Notes under the pieces: model-generated
The model's input: the letters and a program-made list of their open reading frames with translations, nothing else
What the model was told of the DNA's origin: nothing
Databases searched by the model: none
Made by a program: the position numbers and the translations under genes
Shown here: positions 18,001 through 21,006 of the stretch, piece after piece
Position numbering within the stretch: position 1 is the stretch's first letter
Layout: every line of letters begins with the position of its first letter
Assembly: GCF_000003815.2 (NCBI RefSeq)
Contig: NW_023365787.1
Location: 1-21,006, forward strand
From: Branchiostoma floridae
Lineage: Eukaryota; Chordata; Leptocardii; Amphioxiformes; Branchiostomatidae
Length of the DNA: 21,006 nucleotides
Direction: 5' to 3'

Positions 18001-20712
18001 AGTCTGCTTGTGCTGTTTTTGATTGCCTTGAGGCTGTTTACTTGGTATACATTGAGAAACAGGGACAAGCACTGTGACTGATTTTTTGTAACCTTTGCAG
18101 GATCGTGCCCAGGTGGAACAGGCTCCCTAACAGGCTGCTCTGGAGCTCCACCTGCCGCACCTGCAGATGCAGTCTACAGCTTCAGCTACCGTAACTGCAT
18201 GACGGCAGTCGTCAGCAGCGTCAGCCCCACCGAGGGCACCGCTGACACTGTCCTGACCATCCAGGGTGAAGGCTTCAGTACCGAGGCTTGTGAGAACGTG
18301 GTTATGATCGGGGAACACCAGTGTGAGATCCTGACCGCATCAGAGGACACTCTCACGTGTCAGGTTACCCCCGGCAACAGTATGCCCGTGGGGATGCGCC
18401 TCGGAGTCTCGGTGGATGTCAAAAACCGCGGGATGGCTGCTGCGGACAACACTTGGTTTGGTCTCTTGCGATCTGTTACATCTGTGTCGCCGGCGCAAGG
18501 CTCCACCGAAGGCGGGACGACCGTTGTGATCTCTGGATTCGGGTTCACGGACGGCACTACCGTCATGATTGGATCGTCCGGTTGTGACGCACAGTCCGTT
18601 TCGTACAACGAGATTTTCTGCACGACCCAGGCAGCGTCCGCCCTGACGAGGGACGTGGTGGTGACAACCTCTTCAGGCAGAGTAGGATGTGATGGCGAGT
18701 GTCAGTACAGTCACAGAGTAAGTGTTGGGAGGGAGTGAGGTAGATGGACACATATCATATGAAAATTGCTAATGCAAGTTGCTGTCAAAGGACTGCATTG
18801 CATGCTTAGATATTGATAAGTCTTAAGTCAGCAAAAAATGCATTTCCTTAATTTTACAACTGACTTGCATGCTGAGACATTACCTACCTACCATCCCTTG
18901 AGCTGGTCATCGGGAGGACAAGGTAGCAATGAAGATTGAGAGCTACTTACTAATACTAATAGACATTGATGAGTTGTATTATGTCCGCATGCACTCCCTT
19001 ACTGTTAAAACTATGATAAAGGTCCACCATGAAACAATATTATTAGAATTAACTCGTTTTTTGTCTCTTTTTTCTTCTAAGGATTCTGCAACTCCAAGAG
19101 TAGTATCTGTCGACCCGTCTACTGCATTTGGAGCCTCTACTGACTTCACCATCAGTGGAGTCCTCTTCGGGACAGACGCGGATGCTGTGACAGTGGAGAT
19201 TGGAGGCACACCTTGCCAGGTCACCGCGGTGACTGACGGCTCCATTTCCTGTACGGCAGGGGCCCTTCTTGCAGGCAGTAACCCAGTGACCGTGGTCAAC
19301 ACACTTGGCAAAGCTGCATCCTCCGCCAGTGTGGACAGCCCGGCACAGATCGACAGTATCTCACCATCTTCTGGCAGCATGGCAGGTTTGTATGACTATA
19401 CCTCCATCAACCCCAGTATTAATCTTGTGGTGTCATCTCAGCACAAGGGCAATTTGTTGGGACCAGAACCTTGTATTTGAGTCCACATACATGTCATTAA
19501 GGTTGTGCCATTAGGAAAGGCAACTTCTCTCAGCTGAAAATGAGTATTATCGTTAGGCTAGTATGATTAATGAATTTTAGCAATACTATATAATACATAC
19601 CATAGGACATCCTGATTCCAATGGATTGCAAATACCTTCAAATGTCTATAGGAATGATCTGGCTACGTCAACCCTAATTATACAGCTATTCTTAATGTGG
19701 AAATTATGACCACTTCAATATCGAGATGGAAATTGTCTCCAACATACAATGTTCACAGTGCTGTGACTCACACATGATAAGAAGTCACACACTTCTTCAT
19801 CTTATCTGTAACAGGTGGTACCGTTGTCACATTCTCCGGAAATGGCTTTGGAGAGGACACCACAGTTACCATGGGAGACGGGAGAGAGTGCACAATTGAT
19901 GGAGAAATCACCAGCACTGGATTCTCATGCATTACTCCTGCAGGTAAAATCTGTTTCCTTGTAACTCTATTTGTTAACTGTTTCAACTGCCTTGAAATGC
20001 AAGCATTCCAATCGTTAATAGGCGCATAAGTTGACTTATTGGTATATTTGTTATACTTAGTGGAACTCAGAACACTAGGTGCATAATAATGTACATTTGT
20101 ACATATCAGTGCAGACTGTGCATAGATATTAGGCAGTAAATTACTAAAGGCACCTTTAATCACTTTTGTGTAAATGGTGATCAGCACCAAGGACAGGCAT
20201 GCTCTATGTTGTAGTGACTGTGGTTGTGAAATGAACCATTGAATTTAATAATAGCTATTATAATGGTTGTTACTAGGTATTTACCATCCCATTTCTTCAT
20301 TTCTTTACAGCAACCGAAGAGGGAGACCACACCGTTCAGATGTCTGTGCAGTCCAATGGAGAGACGTACCCTTCTCAATCCTTCAACTATGCAGCAGCCA
20401 GCACGCCTGTTGTCTCTGGTATCACCCCATCTACGGGTAAAGGTGGGGACACGGTGACCATCATTGGGTCACTGTTTGATGGTCCCTCGAGCTCAAGAAG
20501 AAGAAGAAGTAGTGGAAATGTTGCAGTCTCTGTTGGTAGTGCTCCTTGCCCAGTGACTGCTCTTGGGGGTGGACAACTCCAGTGCACACTTGGGAACAGT
20601 GTGGCAGGGAGTGGCTACGCTGTGAGTGTGACGGTCGCAGGAATGGGTCTAGCAACTTCATCAGTCACCTTCAGCTATGCGCTGTCATTGGACAGTGTAT
20701 CTCCAACAACAG
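1..20712 (+). CDS. PKHD1L1: Fibrocystin-L-like giant IPT/PA14 protein, internal part (28 exons)
   Basis: Single multi-exon gene, open at both ends. Join: 1-55, 211-321, 749-841, 1404-1537, 2104-2229, 2810-2880, 3446-3620, 4059-4145, 4851-4982, 5668-5787, 6448-6581, 7177-7340, 8722-8864, 9384-9465, 9831-9979, 10289-10411, 10943-11051, 11508-11657, 12079-12237, 14653-14777, 15212-15347, 15803-15892, 17027-17200, 17550-17747, 18101-18717, 19082-19385, 19815-19943, 20311-20712. Every junction is GT-AG, phases agree, and no in-frame stop occurs over about 1,497 codons. Domain order is IPT/TIG, PA14, a long unnamed region, IPT repeats, a cupredoxin-like domain, then more IPT repeats. That order is what I know of the N-terminal part of fibrocystin-L; fibrocystin (PKHD1) is the close alternative, since it also has IPT and PA14 domains. 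Family members are large type I membrane proteins of cilia, stereocilia or the cell surface; that role is inferred here. The symbol is a family-level assignment, not proven orthology. An exon may be missing near the gap at 16043-16142. Confidence 0.8.
91..151 (+). repeat. Two-copy 30-bp direct repeat in intron 1
   Basis: Copies at 91-120 and 121-151 both begin GCTGARCTTGTCAA and end in TCAAA. They are diverged in the middle. This is a local tandem duplication inside a short intron, with no coding meaning visible. Confidence 0.6.
211..321 (+). CDS. PKHD1L1: Exon 2: first IPT/TIG domain, N-terminal half
   Basis: Acceptor TTTTCAG at 210, donor GTACGT at 322, phases 1 to 1. It encodes VSTVSPGTGSEMGGSTITI followed by GGEWFD and VVNVGG. 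The pattern V-x-x-V-S-P-x-x-G-x-x-x-G-G-S-x-I-T-I-x-G is the standard opening of an IPT/TIG immunoglobulin-like domain. The next 427-bp intron shows nothing recognisable. Confidence 0.9.
749..841 (+). CDS. PKHD1L1: Exon 3: first IPT/TIG domain, C-terminal half
   Basis: Acceptor CATCTAG, donor GTAACG, phases 1 to 1. It reads EECNRPGDITDEEIVCLTPA and then KPANDRGIYPG. The Cys-x(n)-DEEIVCLTP segment is the usual second half of an IPT domain (cysteine pair and a C-T-x-P turn). The protein then runs straight into PA14 with no second half-turn seen. The 562-bp intron after it holds nothing I recognise. Confidence 0.88.
1404..1537 (+). CDS. PKHD1L1: Exon 4: PA14 domain, first part
   Basis: Acceptor TTCCACAG, donor GTACGA, phases 1 to 0. 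It begins GNRGVNKDYWTYADAAAMPA and ends WGDSMSWGAREG. The final W-G-A-R-E-G, followed by a new F-x-S in exon 5, matches the way PA14 domains present their sugar- or ligand-facing strands in this family. The 566-bp intron that follows shows nothing clear. Confidence 0.85.
2104..2229 (+). CDS. PKHD1L1: Exon 5: PA14 domain core
   Basis: Acceptor CTTCAG, donor GTACGT, phase 0 to 0. It encodes SFISRSKFFFNPPNDNTYQF followed by VLFDCSKPADDFLLRFEDE. The F-x-P-x-x-x-x-x-Y-x-F-x-L run and the D-D-x-x-L-x-F strand are typical PA14 core features; the D-D is at the position where other PA14 domains coordinate calcium (inference). Confidence 0.88.
2272..2737. mobile_element. Putative MITE-like inverted-repeat element in intron 5
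   Basis: The segment at 2274-2304 (GCAGGTTTACCCTTATCTGC near its centre) is an imperfect reverse complement of 2703-2736 (GCCGATAAAGGTGAATTAGC near its centre). A further copy of the right-arm motif lies at 2482-2500. No coding capacity or clear target-site duplication was found. It could be a diverged miniature DNA element; the boundaries are approximate. Confidence 0.35.
2810..2880 (+). CDS. PKHD1L1: Exon 6: PA14 domain, small linking exon
   Basis: Acceptor CGTTGCAG, donor GTACGT, phases 0 to 2. It encodes VSEWTCPGEGRGYSPRIPLV and AEHR. At 71 bp it is the smallest complete exon here. It is supported because both phases fit its neighbours and the product continues into YYMEAWYRR of exon 7. 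Confidence 0.82.
3232..3405. mobile_element. Small MITE with pogo/Tigger-like character in intron 6
   Basis: The left end (AGGTAGAAGCCGGTTAATTG, 3232 onward) and the reverse complement of the right end (CAGCAGAAACCGCTTAATTG, ending 3405) form imperfect terminal inverted repeats. TA dinucleotides flank both sides (3230-3231 and 3406-3407). Several internal copies of a TTAATTGCACG-like motif occur. It is about 174 bp with no coding capacity. TA target duplication fits a Tc1/mariner or pogo-type non-autonomous element. Confidence 0.65.
3446..3620 (+). CDS. PKHD1L1: Exon 7: PA14 domain, C-terminal part
   Basis: Acceptor CCTGCAG, donor GTTAGG, phases 2 to 0. It encodes SYYMEAWYRRDASAGGDSES then KRVAFKMFDTDYVGG and IKIASTVFRETQ. 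The Y-Y-x-E-A-W-Y-R segment is the closing strand typical of PA14 domains. The donor GTTAGG is weaker than the others, but phase and homology support it. The 438-bp intron after it shows nothing. Confidence 0.88.
4059..4145 (+). CDS. PKHD1L1: Exon 8: region after PA14
   Basis: Acceptor CTTCCAG, donor GTAAGT, phase 0 to 0. It encodes 29 residues starting VVSSSGSGFTITHGG and ending SAGASASD. No domain assigned; it starts the long stretch between PA14 and the next IPT repeat. The 705-bp intron that follows is AT-rich with nothing recognised. Confidence 0.75.
4851..4982 (+). CDS. PKHD1L1: Exon 9: unnamed extracellular region
   Basis: Acceptor CGTTACAG, donor GTAAGT, phase 0 to 0. It encodes VQATLQAIYQNQCPEE and later YEGRGAPSWFTGTV. 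The V-x-A-x-L-x-x-I pattern resembles a helix placed between beta strands. No Pfam-style domain is claimed. Confidence 0.82.
5282..5511 (+). repeat. Diverged direct duplication in intron 9
   Basis: Segment 5282-5379 recurs at about 5437-5511. Both start ACAATAATCTA, share a TGTGYCCGTATAG stretch and end in a GATCATGGTTTT-like motif (AATCATGGTTTT in the first copy). The copies are spaced by about 155 bp. It looks like a local duplication or two fragments of one repeat. Confidence 0.5.
5668..5787 (+). CDS. PKHD1L1: Exon 10: unnamed extracellular region
   Basis: Acceptor CCACTCAG, donor GTACCG, phase 0 to 0. It encodes VKADETAPFCGGKSL and YYPIKISIEKT. It contains one cysteine. It belongs to the long region between PA14 and the second IPT domain. 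Confidence 0.82.
5835..5954 (+). repeat. Three copies of a TGGGTAATCAGG-like motif in intron 10
   Basis: TTGGGTAATCAGG occurs at 5835 and 5903, and TTGGATAATCAGG at 5941. The copies have irregular spacing (68 and 38 bp). They resemble the subterminal motif clusters found inside DNA-transposon ends, but I could not find a matching inverted end. Confidence 0.45.
6448..6581 (+). CDS. PKHD1L1: Exon 11: unnamed extracellular region
   Basis: Acceptor CTTCCAG, donor GTATGC, phases 0 to 2. It encodes VCFAYKGSLASRVFLRYGSE and later EWFGPNDYDGLDFSANE. The frame stays open past the donor, so the end rests on the GT dinucleotide plus the exact phase match to exon 12 (EEWQYTCLDL). Confidence 0.82.
6750..6846 (+). 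repeat. Short repeat ending in a GATACA-type microsatellite, intron 11
   Basis: A segment with an ACCAGCT...AGCTGGT inverted pair is followed at 6820-6845 by ATAGATACAGATAGATACAG-type units. A unique-looking body with a simple tandem tail can be the 3' end of a short interspersed element; this is tentative. Confidence 0.4.
7177..7340 (+). CDS. PKHD1L1: Exon 12: unnamed jelly-roll-like region
   Basis: Acceptor ATTTCCAG, donor GTAAGT, phases 2 to 1. It encodes WQYTCLDLQDMFATARPDAT, then VIVKELRFDSTSADSDFF and IDNLFIGKAEP. The ending F-F-I-D-N-L-F-I is the kind of strand that closes carbohydrate-binding jelly-roll folds, and W-x-Y-T-C-x-D-L recalls fibrocystin-L. No named domain is claimed. Confidence 0.87.
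7368..7951. mobile_element. Non-autonomous inverted-repeat DNA element in intron 12
   Basis: The left arm 7368-7410 (TACCCTGGGATCCAGCCGGG first) is a good reverse complement match over about 42 bp to 7909-7951 (ending GGCTCCCAGGGTA). Flanks GCAATTAT (left) and GCGATTAT (right, one base away) could be an 8-bp target-site duplication with one change, which would suggest a hAT-type element. No transposase reading frame is seen. A perfect 16-bp palindrome GCTCTCTATAGAGAGC lies inside at 7458-7473. The rest of this 1,381-bp intron (7952-8721) shows nothing I recognise. Confidence 0.6.
8722..8864 (+). CDS. PKHD1L1: Exon 13: unnamed extracellular region
   Basis: Acceptor TTTGCAG, donor GTACAG, phases 1 to 0. 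It encodes DVADGIRQAAMPNDVVIDEV, then VAGGYSVSFVPFNCGYNLPL. Alternating hydrophobic residues indicate beta strands. One cysteine. The 519-bp intron afterwards shows nothing. Confidence 0.85.
9384..9465 (+). CDS. PKHD1L1: Exon 14: start of a T-x-x-I/V beta-module
   Basis: Acceptor TTTTAG after a long T tract, donor GTACAG, phases 0 to 1. It encodes GGVTRQQAGSPPVQGTFDIS and FDGQTSSG. The G-x-F-x-I-x-F-x-G-x-T pattern leads into the helix of exon 15. Confidence 0.82.
9831..9979 (+). CDS. PKHD1L1: Exon 15: helix plus beta part of the same module
   Basis: Acceptor CACAACAG, donor GTGCAA (weak), phases 1 to 0. It encodes VKAEATEEEMANKLKLDLGI followed by EAKVTLGGDCSGQIWEVEW. Together with exon 14 this gives F-x-G-x-T-x(n)-A-T-x-x-x-M-x-x-K-L...V-x-V-x-x...W-x-V-x-W...G-x-x-P-x-M, a repeat-like module seen in large surface proteins. 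I cannot name it. Confidence 0.84.
10289..10411 (+). CDS. PKHD1L1: Exon 16: unnamed extracellular region
   Basis: Acceptor TTCTACAG, donor GTAAAT, phase 0 to 0. It encodes LDGGSLTGDEVEIEVKTVDD, then GGLFFYEIPGSM. It is strongly acidic and strand-rich. It closes the module begun in exon 14. Confidence 0.84.
10514..10632 (+). repeat. 25-bp minisatellite, about 4.7 copies, intron 16
   Basis: The unit is close to GGTAGCATGCGTAGTCCTAG plus TTTAC, repeated five times with point changes, the last copy partial. A reversed copy of the unit start (CATGCTACCAT) lies just upstream at 10475. The array abuts a SINE-like sequence. Confidence 0.8.
10640..10805 (+). mobile_element. SINE-like fragment in intron 16
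   Basis: GTGTTTGAGTCTT near 10670 resembles a polymerase III B box. It is followed by TTTCGGATGGGACATCATTT, close to tail sequence of some invertebrate tRNA-derived SINEs. There is no clean A box and no visible target-site duplication, so this is a partial or old copy at best. Confidence 0.4.
10943..11051 (+). CDS. PKHD1L1: Exon 17: end of unnamed region and first strand of IPT-2
   Basis: Acceptor TGTTTCAG, donor GTACTA, phases 0 to 1. It encodes VEVLINGIPSRCDGSGCGFS and then TPTVTSISPDQG. The last twelve residues are an IPT/TIG opening strand, and the intron falls directly after the S-P-x-x-G, as it does in several later IPT repeats. Confidence 0.88.
11064..11340 (+). mobile_element. tRNA-derived SINE-like element in intron 17
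   Basis: TGGCCAAGTAGT at 11076 fits a polymerase III A box and GAGTTTGATTTC at 11119 is a slightly diverged B box, at tRNA-like spacing. CTTTCTCTGCTTAGCACT-type sequence follows. The ends are approximate and no target-site duplication was established. Confidence 0.5.
11508..11657 (+). CDS. PKHD1L1: Exon 18: IPT-2 core
   Basis: Acceptor CATACAG, donor GTGAGT, phases 1 to 1. It encodes GTGGTEVTITGTGFSTNCDD, then NRVRIGRSEDTEE and CTETSITCT. The G-G-T-x-V-T-I-T-G-x-G-F signature and the cysteine pair mark an IPT/TIG domain. It has a somewhat longer acidic loop than usual. The 421-bp intron that follows shows nothing. Confidence 0.93.
12079..12237 (+). CDS. PKHD1L1: Exon 19: IPT-2 end and first strand of IPT-3
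   Basis: Acceptor CTTTCAG, phases 1 to 1. It encodes QRVKVKVLPHGDDPD, GDVSFTYLGG and ITSISPTTCGLGG. The donor GTGAGC at 12238 was chosen over the weaker GTGGTG three bases earlier; both keep the frame. The exon straddles the domain boundary. Confidence 0.9.
12294..14303. mobile_element. pogo/Tigger-like non-autonomous DNA element, intron 19
   Basis: The left end starts CAGTCAAACCTGTCTATAGC and the right end, read in reverse complement, starts CAGTCAAACCTGTATTAGCG. Both continue into GGCCAC. TA dinucleotides flank both ends (12292-12293, 14304-14305). Subterminal GTGGCC-type repeats (for example GTGGCCACTATGGGCAGGTG near 14246) occur at both ends. The span is 2,010 bp, of which about 1,110 bp is a second nested element. 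No transposase ORF is visible. A CAGT start with TA duplication fits the pogo/Tigger group of Tc1/mariner; the assignment is inferred. Confidence 0.75.
12451..13560. mobile_element. Nested inverted-repeat element inside the pogo/Tigger-like element
   Basis: A 25-bp arm at 12451-12475 (first part TGTAACGTAAGGTTACCAG) is a perfect reverse complement of 13536-13560. Subterminal copies of ACCAGTTTACGGTC lie at 12482 and, inverted and diverged, near 13336-13349. Flanks contain GTAC on both sides (12447-12450, and 13562-13565 one base away). The longest internal ORFs are about 60 codons with no recognisable similarity, so it is non-autonomous. The superfamily is unassigned. Confidence 0.7.
14306..14580 (+). 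repeat. TG-rich microsatellite tract
   Basis: Interrupted (TG)n and (TGTT)n sequence. The same style of sequence at 12265-12291 on the other side of the transposon suggests the element inserted into, and split, a longer TG-rich tract. Confidence 0.85.
14653..14777 (+). CDS. PKHD1L1: Exon 20: IPT-3 core
   Basis: Acceptor CCCATTAG, donor GTGAGA, phases 1 to 0. It encodes GVELTITGNGFADDDIPKVG, then NNCPVVSRSDTEIKC and TVPSA. Cysteines at the usual two IPT positions and the C-T-V-P turn are present. The 434-bp intron that follows has nothing I recognise. Confidence 0.92.
15212..15347 (+). CDS. PKHD1L1: Exon 21: IPT-3 end and first strand of IPT-4
   Basis: Acceptor ATCTACAG, donor GTGAGA, phases 0 to 1. 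It encodes STAGSVDVTVSGPNDAVLTS, QFNYDEA and then TPIITSYSPAEITVAG. A nearby alternative acceptor at 15221 would break the frame. The 455-bp intron afterwards contains GCCAT/ATGGC inverted pairs but no clear element. Confidence 0.9.
15803..15892 (+). CDS. PKHD1L1: Exon 22: front half of IPT-4
   Basis: Acceptor CAATACAG, donor GTAAGA, phases 1 to 1. It encodes GDETLTLEGGDFGDSPSLTL and CDSETVAVD. The G-D-x-x-T-L-x-G-x-x-F-G pattern is the usual IPT strand B-C part. The expected second half with the closing C-T-x-P strand does not follow: the next exon I can find starts a different domain. Confidence 0.85.
16021..16042 (+). mobile_element. Possible SINE start cut by the gap
   Basis: TGGCATAATGGCAGGG resembles a polymerase III A box, but the sequence runs into the N block after it, so no B box can be checked. 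It may explain why the assembly broke here. Confidence 0.25.
16043..16142. other. Assembly gap (100 N)
   Basis: Exactly 100 undetermined bases. A round number of this kind is normally a placeholder for a gap of unknown length. Confidence 0.98.
16367..16580 (+). mobile_element. tRNA-derived SINE in intron 22
   Basis: TGGCCAGGTGGCTAGG at 16373 fits an A box and GGTTCAATTC at 16417 is a near-consensus B box, at tRNA-like spacing. GAAAGGCACTCAATCTTAC follows, a tail motif I associate with deuterostome tRNA-derived SINEs. Among the SINE-like sequences here this is the best preserved. Confidence 0.65.
16839..16933 (+). repeat. Short direct repeats in intron 22
   Basis: CTAGTAATACATTGGAAATG occurs at 16883 and again at 16914. 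TTTTGAATTTGCT occurs at 16839 and near 16872. The pieces look like small local duplications; no function visible. Confidence 0.7.
17027..17200 (+). CDS. PKHD1L1: Exon 23: cupredoxin-like domain, first half
   Basis: Acceptor CTTGTAG, donor GTGAGA, phases 1 to 1. It encodes HGTGYAWDPADVTVAVGDRV, VWSWSSSGSDTNYG, VHQTTDS and GEVLSGFSSGGQTSSG. W-x-P-x-x-V-T-V-x-V-G-D-x-V-x-W-x-W is the opening of plastocyanin-like cupredoxin folds, and V-H-Q is where the first copper-binding His normally sits. Confidence 0.9.
17550..17747 (+). CDS. PKHD1L1: Exon 24: cupredoxin-like domain, second half, and Arg-rich linker
   Basis: Acceptor CATTTTAG, donor GTAAGA, phases 1 to 1. It encodes GTFSYTFTSEGSYYYTSGSV, DPMGEIKMLGKVTVVAA and a linker ending SGSRGRRSSG. 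F-x-Y-x-F-x-x-x-G-x-Y-Y-Y is the final cupredoxin hairpin. The usual copper Cys and second His are absent. R-G-R-R at 17729-17740 matches the furin-type R-x-R-R consensus. Confidence 0.88.
17850..17928 (+). repeat. Repeat-derived sequence in intron 24
   Basis: CATGTTAAAGARCCCACC occurs twice, at 17884 and 17910. AACATGCTT-type and AAGCATGTT-type arms around 17848-17889 form a small inverted repeat. Likely part of an old interspersed repeat; the family is not identified. Confidence 0.5.
18101..18717 (+). CDS. PKHD1L1: Exon 25: linker and two complete IPT/TIG domains
   Basis: Acceptor TTTGCAG, donor GTAAGT, phases 1 to 0; at 617 bp the largest exon here. It begins GSCPGGTGSLTGCSGAPPAA. IPT-5 opens TAVVSSVSPTEGTADTVLTI and IPT-6 opens RSVTSVSPAQGSTEGGTTVV. 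Each has the expected C-pair (for example HQCEILTASEDTLTCQVTP). It lacks the intron that splits other IPT repeats after S-P-x-x-G. Base composition appears more GC-rich than in the neighbouring exons. Reads on the opposite strand here are shadows. Confidence 0.95.
19082..19385 (+). CDS. PKHD1L1: Exon 26: IPT-7 and first strand of IPT-8
   Basis: Acceptor TTCTAAG, donor GTTTGT, phases 0 to 1. IPT-7 reads TPRVVSVDPSTAFGASTDFT, then VEIGGTPCQVTAVTDGSISC, and closes VTVVNTLGKAASSASVDSP. The exon ends AQIDSISPSSGSMAG, the first strand of the next IPT domain. The donor is non-optimal but phase and homology agree. The 429-bp intron has nothing clear. Confidence 0.93.
19815..19943 (+). CDS. PKHD1L1: Exon 27: IPT-8 core
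   Basis: Acceptor TGTAACAG, donor GTAAAA, phases 1 to 1. It encodes GGTVVTFSGNGFGEDTTVTM, then GREC and GFSCITPA. The standard IPT strand pattern with both cysteines is present. The 367-bp intron afterwards shows nothing. Confidence 0.93.
20311..20712 (+). CDS. PKHD1L1: Exon 28: IPT-8 end, IPT-9, first strand of IPT-10
   Basis: Acceptor CTTTACAG, donor GTACAA, phases 1 to 1. It encodes TEEGDHTVQMSVQSNGETYP, then IPT-9 opening STPVVSGITPSTGKGGDTVT, then VAVSVGSAPCPVTALGGGQL and ending SLDSVSPTTG. A basic run RRRR followed by SSG (20496-20507 for the four Arg) sits in a loop of IPT-9, made of AGA codons. The donor lies after S-P-T-T-G as in the earlier IPT repeats. The partial intron to the window end (20713-21006) shows nothing. 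Confidence 0.93.
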
Positions 20713-21006
20713 GTACAAACAACTCACTCACTCTCTCATTCATATAACATTTTTTTTTATTTTTGTATATAAAAATTTAGAAAGATTCCAATTTCTAGAT
20801 ATCTTTCAAACACTTTCTGAAATTGCCAGTGATTGAATTTTGGAAAAAATGACTTCAGAAAATCTCAGATATAATGGTCCTACCTAAAGCTTGCAGCACA
20901 AGTACATTTATAGGTGAATCCTACCAAAATTATAACAAGTCGAAGTAAGAATATCTTGTTAGACATACCGTATATGGTAATGACTTGTGATATGAGCAAT
21001 ACTTTC

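Noticed and set aside
18979-19380. 133-codon open frame on the minus strand
   Set aside because: Antisense shadow of exon 26, which encodes a clear IPT domain on the plus strand.
19768-20190. 140-codon open frame on the minus strand
   Set aside because: Covers exon 27 antisense and intron; no recognisable protein features.
1-21006. CRISPR array, prophage or bacterial operon
   Set aside because: No spacer-repeat array is seen and the gene structure is clearly spliced eukaryotic.

Overview
The window looks like a piece of an invertebrate deuterostome nuclear genome. I would guess an amphioxus-type chordate (Branchiostoma); this is inference from gene content and repeat style. The signs are many short exons with GT-AG introns of about 150-2,400 bp, tRNA-derived SINE-like repeats, small inverted-repeat elements, TG-rich simple repeats and a 100-N scaffold gap. 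I see nothing prokaryotic, and no rRNA or true tRNA gene.

All recognisable coding sequence belongs to one plus-strand gene. It enters from the left in mid-protein and leaves on the right in mid-protein. I could chain 28 exons (positions 1 to 20712) by splice sites and reading phase, giving about 4,492 coding bases (about 1,497 residues) with no in-frame stop. The predicted product is a giant modular extracellular protein of the fibrocystin / fibrocystin-L (PKHD1 / PKHD1L1) family. Residue numbers below count from the window start. In order it has: an IPT/TIG domain (about 18-87); a PA14 domain (about 88-255); an approximately 400-residue region without a domain name I can give; two complete IPT/TIG domains; the front half of another IPT/TIG domain; a cupredoxin-like fold (about 891-975); an Arg-rich linker; five further IPT/TIG domains; and the first strand of one more, cut by the last exon boundary. 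The start codon, signal peptide, G8 and parallel beta-helix region and membrane anchor expected of the family lie outside the window.

Region by region: 1-841 IPT domain; 1404-4145 PA14 and its tail; 4851-10411 unnamed beta-rich region; 10943-15892 IPT domains, interrupted by a 2.4 kb intron holding nested inverted-repeat elements; 15893-17026 intron with the assembly gap, where half an IPT domain seems to be missing; 17027-17747 cupredoxin-like domain; 18101-20712 compact IPT-coding exons. The introns carry the mobile elements and repeats: MITE-like elements in introns 5, 6 and 12, a pogo/Tigger-like element with a second element nested inside it in intron 19, SINE-like sequences in introns 16, 17 and 22, a 25-bp minisatellite in intron 16 and a TG-rich tract.

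The points most worth a second look are two basic motifs that both read R-x-R-R followed by SSG and look like proprotein-convertase sites, the incomplete IPT domain next to the gap, the apparent loss of copper ligands in the cupredoxin-like domain, and the nested transposon.
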